Counted from the first letter of the stretch, positions 36,772 to 45,395 are shown. The stretch: DNA of 64,000 nt from Hymenobacter terricola (GCF_017921975.2 NZ_JAGEMO020000007.1:248001-312000), one strand, 5' to 3'. The notes: generated by a model not told the origin, from the sequence alone. Program-made: numbers and translations.

Positions 36772-37197
36772 ATGGAAGCCCAAGCCTACTACCAGCAATT
36801 TGAGCGCAACGTGCGCATCATCCTCGACGCTCTGGCCGCCGGCCTCGACCTGCGTACCACGGCCCTCGAAACCAGCCTGCCCATTGAGGTGTACGTGCTG
36901 TGCGAGGTGCTGAACCAGGGCGCGGGCGAGGACTTTGCCCTCACCGCCACCGGCGTGGCGCGGCTGGCGGAGTTTCAGCAGCAGTTTATGAAGCACGAGG
37001 GCCAGACGCTGGCCGCCCTGCAGCGCGTGCTGGCCGACAAGCGCGGCACCATGCGCACCCCCGAAGGCCGCGTGCTGGTGAAAGAAATGCTGATTCGCCG
37101 GCTCGAATTTTTCAACGAAGCGGCCCGGCAGGTGAACGTAATGCGCACCCAGCAGTCGTTGGGCAGCCCCAGCCAGTACGTGGGCGTGAACAAATAA
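36772..37197 (+). CDS. conserved hypothetical helical protein (141 aa)
   Basis: A soluble all-helical protein: YYQQFERNVRIILDALAAGLD, LETSLPIEVYVLCEVLNQG, then ARLAEFQQQFMKHEGQTLAALQRVLADKRG and a final helix EMLIRRLEFFNEAARQVNVM. No known domain is recognised. The ATG at 36772 follows the family A palindrome. It is placed after MoxR but with the hairpin between, so co-expression is uncertain. A perfect terminator follows. Confidence 0.7.
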   Translation: MEAQAYYQQFERNVRIILDALAAGLDLRTTALETSLPIEVYVLCEVLNQGAGEDFALTATGVARLAEFQQQFMKHEGQTLAALQRVLADKRGTMRTPEGRVLVKEMLIRRLEFFNEAARQVNVMRTQQSLGSPSQYVGVNK

Positions 37198-37215
37198 CCC
37201 GGCTGTTACTTTACG

Positions 37216-37249
37216 AAAGGCCGCTTCTGAGCTCAGAAGCGGCCTTTTT
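37216..37249. terminator. perfect palindromic terminator
   Basis: AAAGGCCGCTTCTGAG is followed at once by its exact complement and TT; a 32-bp perfect palindrome centred on GAGCTC. Confidence 0.9.
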
Positions 37250-37335
37250 GCATTAGCTTGACCACGTTAAGCCAAACTAACGCTTTCTCCCAAACTCCCC
37301 TGCCATCGCGGGCATTTTCGCCGTATTACGAAACC

Positions 37336-37887
37336 ATGTTGCCCCGCGCTCCGCTCTTTACCTCCCGCCTCTGCCTGCGCCCCTACGAAACGGCCGATGC
37401 GGACGCGTTTTTCACCCTGCTGCACGCCGACCGCGCCCGGTTCCAAACCTCCTTCCCCGACCGCCTGCAGGCCGTGCGCGTCCCCACCGATGCCCACGCG
37501 GCCCTCCACGATTTTGCGAACGACTGGCGCACCGGCCGCTTCTACGTGTTTGGCATCTGGCACCGCGCTACGGCCGCTTACCTCGGCGACATCTGCCTCA
37601 TGCCCCAGGCCAAGGGCCAGGCCGAAATCGGCTACTACCTGGCCGCCGCCGCCGAGGGCCAGGGCTTCGCCCGCGAAGCCCTGGCGGCCGTCATCGGCTT
37701 TGGGTTCGGGCCGGTGGGCAGCCAGCGTCTGCTCATTCGCTGCTACGCCAACAACACCCGCGGCCAGGCCGTGGCCCGCGCCGCCGGCTTCCAGCCCGAA
37801 GCCCCGCCCAAGCGCCCGCACTGGTTCCGCAACGCCGACGCAGTGGGCAACATCCGCCGCTTCTGGCTCTCCCGCGACGGGGAGTAG
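37336..37887 (+). CDS. GNAT N-acetyltransferase, RimJ/RimL type
   Basis: 183 residues with the RimJ/RimL pattern: LFTSRLCLRPYETADADAFF at the start, WHRATAAYLGDICLM, AEIGYYLAAAAEGQGFAREALAAVIGFGF (acetyl-CoA-binding motif with Q/G-x-x-G/A) and RCYANNTRGQAVARAAGF. It acetylates an amino group on a protein, amino acid or small molecule; target unknown. The ATG at 37336 (MLPRAPLF) is the natural start. Downstream is the 42-bp repeat block. Confidence 0.88.
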   Translation: MLPRAPLFTSRLCLRPYETADADAFFTLLHADRARFQTSFPDRLQAVRVPTDAHAALHDFANDWRTGRFYVFGIWHRATAAYLGDICLMPQAKGQAEIGYYLAAAAEGQGFAREALAAVIGFGFGPVGSQRLLIRCYANNTRGQAVARAAGFQPEAPPKRPHWFRNADAVGNIRRFWLSRDGE

Positions 37888-37909
37888 CCCGGCTGCCGCG
37901 CCCGCCCCA

Positions 37910-38077
37910 GAGGGCATATCGGGTTGCAACAAGGACTCCGGGACCACCCCGGAGGGCATATCGGGTTGCAACAAAGGCTCCGGGACCGCCCCGGAGGGCA
38001 TATCGGGTTGCAACAAAGGCTCCGGGACCATCCCGGAGGGCATATCGGGTTGCAACAAAGGCTCCGGGACCGCCCCG
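37910..38077. repeat. 42-bp tandem repeat, four units
   Basis: Units at 37910, 37952, 37994 and 38036, all 42 bp and differing at only a few positions. Each holds GGGCATATCGGGTTGCAAC and a hairpin CTCCGGGAC...CCCCGGAG across the unit junction. The period is four helical turns and fourteen codons. It lies between the convergent acetyltransferase and outer-membrane protein genes. Unlike a CRISPR there are no variable spacers. Confidence 0.92.
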
Positions 38078-38118
38078 GACCATCTGCTGCAATCCGTAAC
38101 GGCTTGGGGGCAGCTACA

Positions 38119-39375
38119 CTACTGCCCCACCCGCACGCGCCGGGCCACGTTGCCCAGTAGCCACTCCTGCCGGAAGTTGAGGTACACCCCAAACGAGAAA
38201 TCCAGCAGTTGGGCGTTGAAATCGTAGAGTGGCTCGACGCGCACGGTGAGAGCGGCCGCGTCCGAGATGCGGAAGTCGCGCAGCAGCCGCACCAGCAGAA
38301 TCTTGCGCTGGCGGTCCAGGTAATCGGGGTTCGATACCGTGCGCGAGGCACTCTGGAACAAGTCGCCCCCCAGCGGCGAAATAAAGCGCGAGCCCTGCCA
38401 GTAGCTCAGCATTACATCGGCGTAGCGCGTTTCGAGAGTCGTGTTCAGGTACAGGCCCCGGCCGTATTTGAAGGGCAGTTGGCCCTGCGTGGGGGAATTA
38501 TCATTGAAGCCGAGCACGTAGCCGTTGAAGCGGAAAGCCTGAATTTCAGAGCTGCTGAACGAGCGACGGGCTTCAATTCCTACCGCTTCATTAAATAGCG
38601 TTTGCAGGGGCTTGTTGAGCGTATCAATCTGCCCGCCGTGGTGCTGGGCCGTGAACTGGAACGGAATTGAAACCCGCCACTTGCTTTCGTCGCTGCTGAG
38701 GCGGTAGCTGCTGCTGAGGCCGCCCGTTATTTCTTCCTGGTAGTTGCTGTAGCGGTATTGCTGGCGCTGCCAGTCCACCCACACGTCCAGAAATAGCTTA
38801 TTTCCGAGGTAGCGGTACTGCAAGCCTTCTTCCAGCGGGTTTAGTATCACGCGCTCAAAGTTGAGGAGCGGTTCAATGTAATTATGGTTGAGATTGGCGC
38901 GGACATTCCCCAGAATGAATTGGTTGTGGCCTTTCGTCCAGGTAGCACGGTAGGTGGGCCGCACTTGCTTCAGCACGGGGTTGCCGAAGTCCTTCCAAAG
39001 GAGTACACCGGCTTCGAGGCGCAGGTCTTTGGTGGGATAATAAACCAGTTCCGGGTTTAGCTGCGTGCCAAACAGCGTGTAGCCGTCCACAATCTTGTTG
39101 AAGTATTCGTTGTCTTTAAAGAAGGTGAAGGAGTTCACCGCAAGCCGCATATCGCCAGCCGAAATGGTTTCCTCTAGTAGGAGCTGTCTTTTTTCTCTGT
39201 CGAGCGAATCATCCAATTTGGTATCGGGCCCATCAGGATTCCGCAAGATGTAAGTATACTTTAACTGGCCGGGGCGGCTGCCAATAAACGCCCGATTATC
39301 CACTTGCGCCCGCGCTTCTCCCACTCTAATTAGCACACCCACAAGGGCAACTAATATTTTTAGATAATTCCGCAT
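38119..39375 (-). CDS. outer-membrane beta-barrel hypothetical protein
   Basis: 418 residues: signal peptide (KILVALVGVLIRVGEARA), then a run of amphipathic strands rich in aromatic girdle residues (LRLEAGVLLWKDFG, FLDVWVDWQRQQYRYSNY, NTTLETRYADVMLSYWQG, LTVRVEPLYDFNAQLLDFSFGVYLNF). It looks like a barrel of the DUF1302 or porin kind, but no family is certain. The 166 bp upstream lie between divergent promoters of this gene and recA. Confidence 0.75.
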   Translation of the reverse strand: MRNYLKILVALVGVLIRVGEARAQVDNRAFIGSRPGQLKYTYILRNPDGPDTKLDDSLDREKRQLLLEETISAGDMRLAVNSFTFFKDNEYFNKIVDGYTLFGTQLNPELVYYPTKDLRLEAGVLLWKDFGNPVLKQVRPTYRATWTKGHNQFILGNVRANLNHNYIEPLLNFERVILNPLEEGLQYRYLGNKLFLDVWVDWQRQQYRYSNYQEEITGGLSSSYRLSSDESKWRVSIPFQFTAQHHGGQIDTLNKPLQTLFNEAVGIEARRSFSSSEIQAFRFNGYVLGFNDNSPTQGQLPFKYGRGLYLNTTLETRYADVMLSYWQGSRFISPLGGDLFQSASRTVSNPDYLDRQRKILLVRLLRDFRISDAAALTVRVEPLYDFNAQLLDFSFGVYLNFRQEWLLGNVARRVRVGQ

Positions 39376-39478
39376 ATATTTCGCCTTTCAACGGCACCAA
39401 ACCGCCGAGCACTGTGTTAGAAAAAGCCGCCGTAAAAGGGCCTAATCCGAGGTTTTACTGAGGAATAGATTTATTCGA

Positions 39479-39507
39479 TTGCGACCCGGCCAAAACCGTT
39501 AACTTTA
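39479..39507 (+). promoter_or_regulatory. candidate recA promoter
   Basis: TTG (39479-39481) and TAACTTTA (39500-39507), 18 bp apart, resemble the -33/-7 pair; 35 bp before the ATG. No obvious LexA palindrome is seen. Confidence 0.45.
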
Positions 39508-39541
39508 CCAAACCTAATTCCTTTTTCTCAAACACCCCCAC

Positions 39542-40657
39542 ATGGCACTAGCTACCAAATCGGCCCCGAAAGTCGAAAAAGTTGAAAAGGCTGAGAAAGG
39601 CGATATGAATGTCGCGGCCGAAAAGATGAAAGCGCTCCAGCTCACGCTGGATAAGCTGGACAAAGCCTACGGCAAAGGCACCGTGATGAAGCTCAGCGAC
39701 AACAAAGTTGGGGACATTCCGAGCATCAGCACCGGTTCGCTCTCGCTCGACATCGCGTTGGGCATTGGCGGCGTGCCCCGTGGCCGCGTGGTGGAAATCT
39801 ACGGCCCGGAATCGTCGGGTAAGACCACCCTGACCATGCACATGATTGCCGAAGCGCAGAAGAAAGGCGGCATGGCCGCGTTCATCGACGCCGAGCACGC
39901 CTTCGACAAGTCTTACGCCGAGAAGCTGGGCATCGACACTAGCAACCTGCTCATCGCCCAGCCCGACAACGGCGAGCAAGCCCTCGAAATTGCCGACCAG
40001 CTGATTTCCTCGGGTGCCATCGACATCATCGTGATTGACTCCGTGGCCGCCCTCGTGCCCAAAGGTGAACTCGAAGGTGACATGGGCGACTCGAAAGTCG
40101 GCCTGCACGCCCGCCTCATGAGCCAGGCCCTGCGCAAACTCACCGGCACCATCAACAAGACCGGCTGCTGCTGCGTGTTCATCAACCAGCTCCGCGAGAA
40201 AATCGGCGTGATGTTCGGCTCGCCCGAAACCACGACCGGCGGTAACGCCCTCAAATTCTACGCTTCTGTGCGCCTCGACATCCGCCGCATCGGCCAAATC
40301 AAGGAGGACAAGGACAATATCACCGGCAACCGCACCAAGGTGAAAGTGGTGAAAAACAAAGTGGCGCCGCCTTTCAAGGTGGTCGAGTTCGATATCATCT
40401 ACGGCCAGGGCATCAGCAAAGTCGGCGAAATAGTTGACCTTGGGGTCGATATGGGCATCATCGGCAAGTCGGGCTCGTGGTTCAACTACGGCGAAACCAA
40501 AATCGGCCAGGGCCGCGAAGCCGTGAAAACCCTGCTGCTCGACAACCCCGAGCTGGCGGCTGAAATCGAAGCCAAAATCCGGGCCATGGCCAAGGGCGAC
40601 TCCGACGTCATTCCCGTGGACCTGACCATTGTTGAGGACGGCGAAGACACGCTGTAG
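39542..40657 (+). CDS. recA: recombinase RecA
   Basis: Binds single-stranded DNA, drives strand exchange and activates SOS self-cleavage. 371 residues with Walker A GPESSGKT (88-95), FIDAEHAFD, Walker B-like [14 protein letters not shown], loop 1 [35 protein letters not shown] and the C-terminal domain. The length is on the long side because of a basic extension of about 25 residues ([14 protein letters not shown]) before the usual [14 protein letters not shown]; either ATG 39542 or the internal ATG at codon 22 could start it. Confidence 0.98.
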   Translation: MALATKSAPKVEKVEKAEKGDMNVAAEKMKALQLTLDKLDKAYGKGTVMKLSDNKVGDIPSISTGSLSLDIALGIGGVPRGRVVEIYGPESSGKTTLTMHMIAEAQKKGGMAAFIDAEHAFDKSYAEKLGIDTSNLLIAQPDNGEQALEIADQLISSGAIDIIVIDSVAALVPKGELEGDMGDSKVGLHARLMSQALRKLTGTINKTGCCCVFINQLREKIGVMFGSPETTTGGNALKFYASVRLDIRRIGQIKEDKDNITGNRTKVKVVKNKVAPPFKVVEFDIIYGQGISKVGEIVDLGVDMGIIGKSGSWFNYGETKIGQGREAVKTLLLDNPELAAEIEAKIRAMAKGDSDVIPVDLTIVEDGEDTL

Positions 40658-40685
40658 GCACCGTTGCGCTATCCGCGAATAATCC

Positions 40686-40719
40686 AAAGCCCGTTGCCTA
40701 TTGGCAACGGGCTTTTTTT
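40686..40719 (+). terminator. recA terminator
   Basis: AAAGCCCGTTGCC / GGCAACGGGCTTT stem, 4-nt loop and T run, 28 bp after the recA stop. Confidence 0.92.
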
Positions 40720-40726
40720 ATGTTCG

Positions 40727-40734
40727 TACCTTTA
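40727..40734 (+). promoter_or_regulatory. possible -7 element for the DUF3108 gene
   Basis: TACCTTTA resembles TAnnTTTG with one change, 71 bp before the ATG at 40806. Confidence 0.35.
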
Positions 40735-40805
40735 CTTTGCTCAGGAGGTGGCATTACGTTTGTCTACGTCCCGCACCGCTTTGTTCTTATGTTATAGGTA
40801 TTGTT

Positions 40806-41624
40806 ATGGCCCGCCGTTGGTTCTTTTTTACTCCCATTATCCTGTTGCTTCTGATTGCCGCCCAGCCCGCCTTAGGCCCCGGCGATGCCGTTCGCAGCAT
40901 TCCGCAAACCAGTTTTGGGCGGGGCGAAACCATTAAGTACACCGTTCACTACGGCCTCATCAACGGCGGCGAGGCCACCGTGGAAACCGGCGGTAGCCTG
41001 GAGCGCGTGAACGAGCGCCCCTGCTACAAAGCCACCGTGAGCGGCAAAACCACCGGCTCGTTCGATTTCTTCTTGCGCATCCGCGACCAGTGGCGCGCCT
41101 ACATCGACACGACCAGCATCCTGCCCATCCGCGCCCAGCGCGACATTGCCGAGAAGAACTACCGCAAGAAGGAAACCGTCGATTTCGACCACTTCCACGA
41201 CATTGCCGAGGTGCAGGACCATAACAAGGAGAACCCCAAGCACACCACCGTAAAGGTGGCCAATAACACCCTGGAGCTGGTGAGTGGCTTTTATTACCTC
41301 CGCACCATCAATTTCGACCACATGAAAGTGGGCGACGTCATCCGGATGCCCGGCTATTTCGACGGCGACAATTTCATGCTCGAAGTGACCTACAAAGGCC
41401 GCGAAGTGGTGGAAACGAAAGCCGGCGATGTCCGCGCCTTCAAGCTGGTGCCCAAGATGCCGAACAACAAGCTTTTCCGGGGCGAAAACGCCATCTCCGT
41501 GTACCTCTCCGATGACCGGAACAAGATTCCGGTGTTGTTCCAGGCCGAAATGTTTGTGGGCACCGTGAAGGTGGACATGGTGCGCTACCAGGGCCTGAAA
41601 TGGCGCCTGAATATGGTGCAGTAA
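40806..41624 (+). CDS. DUF3108 domain secreted protein
   Basis: 272 residues: signal peptide (WFFFTPIILLLLIAAQPALG) then a DUF3108 fold with GRGETIKYTVHYGLINGGEATVE, FDFFLRIRDQWRAYIDTTSILPIRAQRDIAEKNYRK and LVPKMPNNKLFRGENAISVYLSDDRNKIPVLFQAEMFVGTV, a beta-rich periplasmic protein common in Bacteroidota. Function unknown. The ATG at 40806 gives the cleanest signal peptide; the upstream frame to 40701 lies in the promoter region. A poorly conserved gene of membrane spans follows. Confidence 0.85.
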   Translation: MARRWFFFTPIILLLLIAAQPALGPGDAVRSIPQTSFGRGETIKYTVHYGLINGGEATVETGGSLERVNERPCYKATVSGKTTGSFDFFLRIRDQWRAYIDTTSILPIRAQRDIAEKNYRKKETVDFDHFHDIAEVQDHNKENPKHTTVKVANNTLELVSGFYYLRTINFDHMKVGDVIRMPGYFDGDNFMLEVTYKGREVVETKAGDVRAFKLVPKMPNNKLFRGENAISVYLSDDRNKIPVLFQAEMFVGTVKVDMVRYQGLKWRLNMVQ

Positions 41625-41733
41625 GGACGGGAAACGGGCCGTTGCAGCACGTTCCTTCAGTTGCCAGGCGCCAAAGCAGTTACCTCATCGTTGGGCCTGC
41701 CATAAACAACGGATTTTCTTACTGATACGCGAC

Positions 41734-41741
41734 TATCTTGC
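41734..41741 (+). promoter_or_regulatory. possible -7 element for the membrane protein gene
   Basis: TATCTTGC, a variant of TAnnTTTG, 6 bp before the ATG at 41748; would give a nearly leaderless mRNA. Confidence 0.35.
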
Positions 41742-41747
41742 CTCTGC

Positions 41748-42404
41748 ATGGAATATTCCGTTCAGCGATTAATTCTGGATTTTTCAGTGGTGCCGGTGGT
41801 CATTGCCAGCATCATTGGGGTAGTGCGGTTCCGTCGGCTCGACCAGGCGCTCCGGTATTTGACGGTGCTGACGCTGTGTGCGCTGGCTGTGGAAATAGTA
41901 GCCCGGACGCTGCTGGCTCACGGAAAGCCCAACCTTTTTTTGGCCCCCATCGACACCACCATCGAATTTACCTTGCTGGCCTTGGTCTACCGGCGCACCC
42001 TGCGCCCGGCGGCCCTGAGCCGCTACATGCCGGCCATTGTGGGCGCCTTTGTGCTGGGCTCGCTGCTCACCTACAGTCCGCGGCTGGACACGGCCGAATT
42101 CAGCCCGATTCAGCGGTTCATCGAAAGCCTCCTGGTTCTCACGTTCGTTTTGCTCTTTTTTTATCGGGAGATTACCCGCAAAGTCGTGCTCGCACGGCTG
42201 GAGCGCGAACCGCTGCTTTGGGTTTCAACCGGACTGCTGCTCTATTTCTCGGGCAACATTCTCATTTTTTTGTCCAGCAACTATGTGCTCCATCTCTCCC
42301 ATACTTTAAGCCTGAATGTGTGGACTATACACGCTTTACTATACATTTTTCTGAACATCCTGTACTCCGTTGCGCTGTGCATCAACCCGCGCAGACACGT
42401 ATAG
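41748..42404 (+). CDS. hypothetical inner-membrane protein with about seven spans
   Basis: 218 residues, mostly hydrophobic helices: VVPVVIASIIGVVRF, YLTVLTLCALAVEIVA, IEFTLLALVY, MPAIVGAFVLGSLL, IESLLVLTFVLLFFY, WVSTGLLLYFSGNILIFL and IHALLYIFLNILYSVALC. It resembles membrane sensor modules found at the N-terminus of histidine kinases but lacks a kinase. It precedes the response regulator gene on the same strand with a 156-bp gap and a separate promoter, so partnership is only a guess. Confidence 0.7.
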   Translation: MEYSVQRLILDFSVVPVVIASIIGVVRFRRLDQALRYLTVLTLCALAVEIVARTLLAHGKPNLFLAPIDTTIEFTLLALVYRRTLRPAALSRYMPAIVGAFVLGSLLTYSPRLDTAEFSPIQRFIESLLVLTFVLLFFYREITRKVVLARLEREPLLWVSTGLLLYFSGNILIFLSSNYVLHLSHTLSLNVWTIHALLYIFLNILYSVALCINPRRHV

Positions 42405-42514
42405 CGGGGCTGCTACGAATGCCGGCGGCAGCGGCGGTCTGGCTGCCCAGGTCTTTTTGCTGAGGCGGCACGGGCATCACACAATCGTAACACAGGCCGG
42501 CGCACGGATAGCGG

Positions 42515-42522
42515 TACTTTTG
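42515..42522 (+). promoter_or_regulatory. -7 element for the response regulator gene
   Basis: TACTTTTG is a perfect TAnnTTTG element 38 bp before the GTG start. Confidence 0.55.
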
Positions 42523-42560
42523 CGCAAGCAAAGCCCTGCTTCAACTAAGCCCCTACTGCT

Positions 42561-43256
42561 GTGATTGCTCCTAAATCGCCCGTGTATAAGATTCTCGTGG
42601 TCGACGACGACCCGGATATCGTTGAGTTGCTGGAGTTCAACCTGAAGAAAGAAGGCTACCAGACTGCCTCGGCTTCCGATGGCCGCAAAGCCCTGGACGT
42701 GGCCGCCGAGTTCAACCCCGACATCATTCTGCTTGATGTCATGATGCCCAACCTCGACGGCATCGCCACCTGCCGCCTGCTGCGCGAGCAGCCCAAGTTC
42801 AAGGACACCTACATCCTGTTCCTCACGGCCCGCGCCGAAGAGTTTTCGGAAGTAGCCGCCTTTGAGGCCGGGGCCGACGATTTCATCGCCAAGCCCATCA
42901 AGCCCCGGGCCCTGCTGGGCCGCCTGGCCGCCGTGAAGCGCCGCGACCAGGACCCACACACCGCCATCGATGCCATCGACATCAACGGTCTGCGCATTGA
43001 CCGCACCGGGTTTGCCGTGTACCAGGACGGCAAAAAAATCACCTTGCCCAAGAAGGAGTTTGAGCTGCTGGCTTTTCTGGCCGCCACGCCCCACAAGGTA
43101 TTCAACCGCGAAGAGCTGCTGAAAAACATCTGGGGCAACGACGTGTTCGTGCTGGCCCGCACCGTGGACGTGCACGTGCGCAAGGTCCGCGAAAAGGTGG
43201 GCGACCACCACATCCAGACCATCAAAGGCGTAGGCTATAAATTCAACGCCGATTAA
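42561..43256 (+). CDS. OmpR/PhoB-type response regulator
   Basis: 231 residues: receiver domain with VVDDDPD acid pocket, phospho-acceptor Asp59 in ILLDVMMP, Thr89 and Lys111, and a winged-helix DNA-binding domain (about 137-229) with LPKKEFELLAFLA and RTVDVHVRKVREKVGDHHIQTIKGVGYKF. Start GTG at 42561 (MIAPKSPVYK). Pairs with the histidine kinase gene 138 bp downstream. The domain pattern and strong PhoB similarity suggest phosphate or envelope control, but the regulon is not visible. Confidence 0.95.
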   Translation: MIAPKSPVYKILVVDDDPDIVELLEFNLKKEGYQTASASDGRKALDVAAEFNPDIILLDVMMPNLDGIATCRLLREQPKFKDTYILFLTARAEEFSEVAAFEAGADDFIAKPIKPRALLGRLAAVKRRDQDPHTAIDAIDINGLRIDRTGFAVYQDGKKITLPKKEFELLAFLAATPHKVFNREELLKNIWGNDVFVLARTVDVHVRKVREKVGDHHIQTIKGVGYKFNAD

Positions 43257-43347
43257 TTTCAGTAAACTGCCTGCAGTAAATAATGAGCAATGGTCGCAAT
43301 GACTGTTGCTCATTTTCTTTATATTCCAATTCCCCGTCACCGCACCG

Positions 43348-43390
43348 AACAACTGCTAACTGTTCACTGCTCACTGCTCACTGCTCACTG
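43348..43390. repeat. family B-like short tandem repeat (CACTGCT)
   Basis: AACTGCTAACTGTTCACTGCTCACTGCTCACTGCTCACTG contains a 7-bp tandem CACTGCT just before the kinase ATG. It shares the CACTG/AGTGAGCA wording of family B but has no full mirror arm. A smaller inverted repeat AATGAGCAA...TTGCTCATT lies upstream (about 43282-43314). Confidence 0.6.
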
Positions 43391-43394
43391 AAAA

Positions 43395-44456
43395 ATGAAT
43401 CTTTCCTCCCGCACCATTGCCATTCTCATTGCGCTGCTGGTGGCGGGCGTGCTCACGGCCTACGCCCGCATCGGCCCCACGCTGCCTTTTCGGGAGGCTT
43501 TCCTGGCAGCGGGCGTTACCGTAGCGGCGTGTTTTCTGCTGGTTTACCTGTCGTTTGAAGCGCTGATTTTCCGGGAAATCAACGGCATCTACGCGGGCCT
43601 GGAACACATCAAACGCAAGGAATTCAAGAAGCTCAGCAACAAATTCCTGTTCCGCCCCGAGCCGGTGAAGCGCGTGCGCGACGAAATCCTGCTCATGGCC
43701 GAGCGCCGCCAGCAGGAGTTGGATGAGCTGGTGCGCCTGCAAGCCCTGCGCCGCGAGTTCCTGGCCGACGTTTCGCACGAGCTGAAAACGCCACTTTTTG
43801 CCGCCCAGGGCTTCGTGCACACCATTCTGGACGACGAGGACGATGAAATTGACATTGCCACCCGCCGCAAGTTCCTGCGCAAAGCCGCCGCCAGTCTCGA
43901 CACGCTGGACGCCCTGGTGCAGGACCTCGTTACCATTGCCCAGCTCGAAAAAGGAGTGGTGCGCATGCGCCGCCAGCGCTTCGATGTTATTGCCTTGGTG
44001 CGCGAAATATTTGAGCTGCTGGAGCAGCAGGCCGCCCGGCGTGGCACCCACCTGGTGCTGTTTCCGCCCACGTTGCCAGAAGCCGGCTTGCTGATAGTGG
44101 CCGACCGCAACCGCATTCGCCAGGTTCTCATCAATCTGATTGACAACGCCATCAAGTACGGCCGGGAGCAGGGCCGCGTGGTGGTTTCGCTGGTGGAAAG
44201 CGGCCGCTCGGTACGCATTGCCGTGCGCGACGATGGGGCCGGCATTGCGCCCGAGCACCAGGCCCGCATTTTCGAGCGGTTCTATCGCATTGACAAAAGC
44301 CGCTCGCGCGAATCGGGCGGCTCCGGGCTGGGGCTGGCCATCAGCAAGCACATCGTGGAAGCCCATAAGTCCAATATCCGGGTAAAAAGCACCGTGGGCG
44401 AGGGCACGACGCTGGAGTTCAAGCTAAGCAAGCCGAAGGGAACTACGGGTAATTAG
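43395..44456 (+). CDS. PhoR-like sensor histidine kinase
   Basis: 353 residues: two N-terminal spans (about 7-25 and 37-56) with a short outside loop, an HAMP-like coiled linker, the HisKA box REFLADVSHELKTPL (His128), N box NLIDNAIKYG, G1 DDGAGIAPE, F box FERFYRIDKSR and G2 GGSGLGLAI. It phosphorylates the upstream response regulator in the same operon. The absence of a large sensor domain suggests sensing through the membrane or a partner. A family A palindrome follows 2 bp after the stop. Confidence 0.94.
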   Translation: MNLSSRTIAILIALLVAGVLTAYARIGPTLPFREAFLAAGVTVAACFLLVYLSFEALIFREINGIYAGLEHIKRKEFKKLSNKFLFRPEPVKRVRDEILLMAERRQQELDELVRLQALRREFLADVSHELKTPLFAAQGFVHTILDDEDDEIDIATRRKFLRKAAASLDTLDALVQDLVTIAQLEKGVVRMRRQRFDVIALVREIFELLEQQAARRGTHLVLFPPTLPEAGLLIVADRNRIRQVLINLIDNAIKYGREQGRVVVSLVESGRSVRIAVRDDGAGIAPEHQARIFERFYRIDKSRSRESGGSGLGLAISKHIVEAHKSNIRVKSTVGEGTTLEFKLSKPKGTTGN

Positions 44457-44458
44457 AA

Positions 44459-44549
44459 CGTCATGCTGAGCCCAGCCGCACTATCTTTCCCCATAACTAA
44501 ACCTGACTGGTAGCGTGGTAGCGATGCTGCGGCTGGGCTCAGCATGACG
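44459..44549. repeat. family A palindrome, copy 4
   Basis: Arms CGTCATGCTGAGCCCAGCCGCA and its mirror pair; starts 2 bp after the kinase stop. Its right arm holds an ATG that would lengthen the RluA protein artificially. Confidence 0.85.
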
Positions 44550-44556
44550 GCGGCCG

Positions 44557-44564
44557 TACCTTTG
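44557..44564 (+). promoter_or_regulatory. -7 element for the RluA gene
   Basis: TACCTTTG is a perfect TAnnTTTG element 9 bp before the ATG at 44574, just downstream of the family A palindrome. Confidence 0.5.
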
Positions 44565-44573
44565 CGGCTTCTT

Positions 44574-45287
44574 ATGAAGCTTCCTAATTTTTCCGACCTC
44601 GTCATTTTCGAGAATGACGATTACCTTGTCGTCAATAAACCGCCGTTTCTGGCCACGCTTGATGAGCGGGTGGGCGGCGCGCCCAACATGCTGCGCCTGG
44701 CCCGCCAGCACCACGACGACATTCAGGCGGCCCACCGCCTCGACCGCGAAACCAGCGGGGCCCTGGCCTTCGCCAAGAACCCCGCCGCCTACCGCCACCT
44801 CGCCATGCAGTTCGAGAACCGCGAGGTGAAAAAGCAGTACCACGCCGCCGTGTGGGGCACCCCGCACTTCGACCATCAGCTGGTGGAGCGCAGCATCGAA
44901 ACCACCACCCGCGGCAAGGCCCGCCTCGCCTACAAAGGCAAGCCCGCCGAAACCTACTTCACCACCCTCGAAACCTTCACCCGCCACGCCCTCATTCAGT
45001 GCGAGCCCATCACCGGCCGCATGCACCAGATTCGCCTGCATCTCATGTACTTGCAAGCGCCCATCATCGGCGATAAGGACTACGGCGGCGAGGATTTTTT
45101 CCTGTCTTCGCTCAAGAAAAAATTCAACCTCAAGGAAGGCGAGGAAGAGCAGCCGTTCATCAAACGCTTTGCTTTGCACGCGCTCAAGCTCGAGTTTTCC
45201 GGGTTGAATGGGGAAGAAATCAGCGTGGAAGCCCCTTACCCCAAAGATTTCCGGGTGCTGGTGGAAGCCCTGCGGCAGAATCAGTAG
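44574..45287 (+). CDS. RluA-family pseudouridine synthase
   Basis: 237 residues with the RluA catalytic motif HRLDRETSG (His54, catalytic Asp57), NKPP near the start, ITGRMHQIRLHL (about residues 145-156) and a short C-terminal LHALKLEF. It isomerises uridine in rRNA or tRNA. No S4 domain is present, so it is of the shorter RluA or RluC-like single-domain kind; the exact site cannot be told. The ATG at 44574 was chosen, the earlier one lying in the palindrome. Confidence 0.92.
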   Translation: MKLPNFSDLVIFENDDYLVVNKPPFLATLDERVGGAPNMLRLARQHHDDIQAAHRLDRETSGALAFAKNPAAYRHLAMQFENREVKKQYHAAVWGTPHFDHQLVERSIETTTRGKARLAYKGKPAETYFTTLETFTRHALIQCEPITGRMHQIRLHLMYLQAPIIGDKDYGGEDFFLSSLKKKFNLKEGEEEQPFIKRFALHALKLEFSGLNGEEISVEAPYPKDFRVLVEALRQNQ

Positions 45288-45290
45288 CCA

Positions 45291-45395
45291 ATGAACCTGA
45301 ACCTGCGCACCAAACTGCTGGTCCTTCTCATTTACTTGAGAATGGCGCTACCGGGCTGGTTGCTGTCCGTGTTTGGGGAATTGGTGTCAAAGTAA
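45291..45395 (+). CDS. possible 34-residue hydrophobic microprotein
   Basis: ATG 4 bp after the RluA stop opens 34 codons to TAA: basic N-terminus (MNLNLRTK), a hydrophobic stretch LLVLLIYLRMALPGWLLSVFG and a short tail. The layout is of a one-span membrane peptide coupled to the RluA gene. It could also be chance; the gene is short and I know no family. Confidence 0.3.
   Translation: MNLNLRTKLLVLLIYLRMALPGWLLSVFGELVSK

Noticed and set aside
37910..38077. CRISPR array
   Set aside because: The units follow each other directly with no unique spacers and no cas genes nearby.
37397..38227. Plus-strand frame continuing through the 42-bp repeats
   Set aside because: It starts in a wrong frame inside the acetyltransferase gene and only stays open because 42 is a multiple of three.
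39408..39541. LexA box before recA
   Set aside because: No convincing inverted half-sites of any known LexA consensus are seen by eye.
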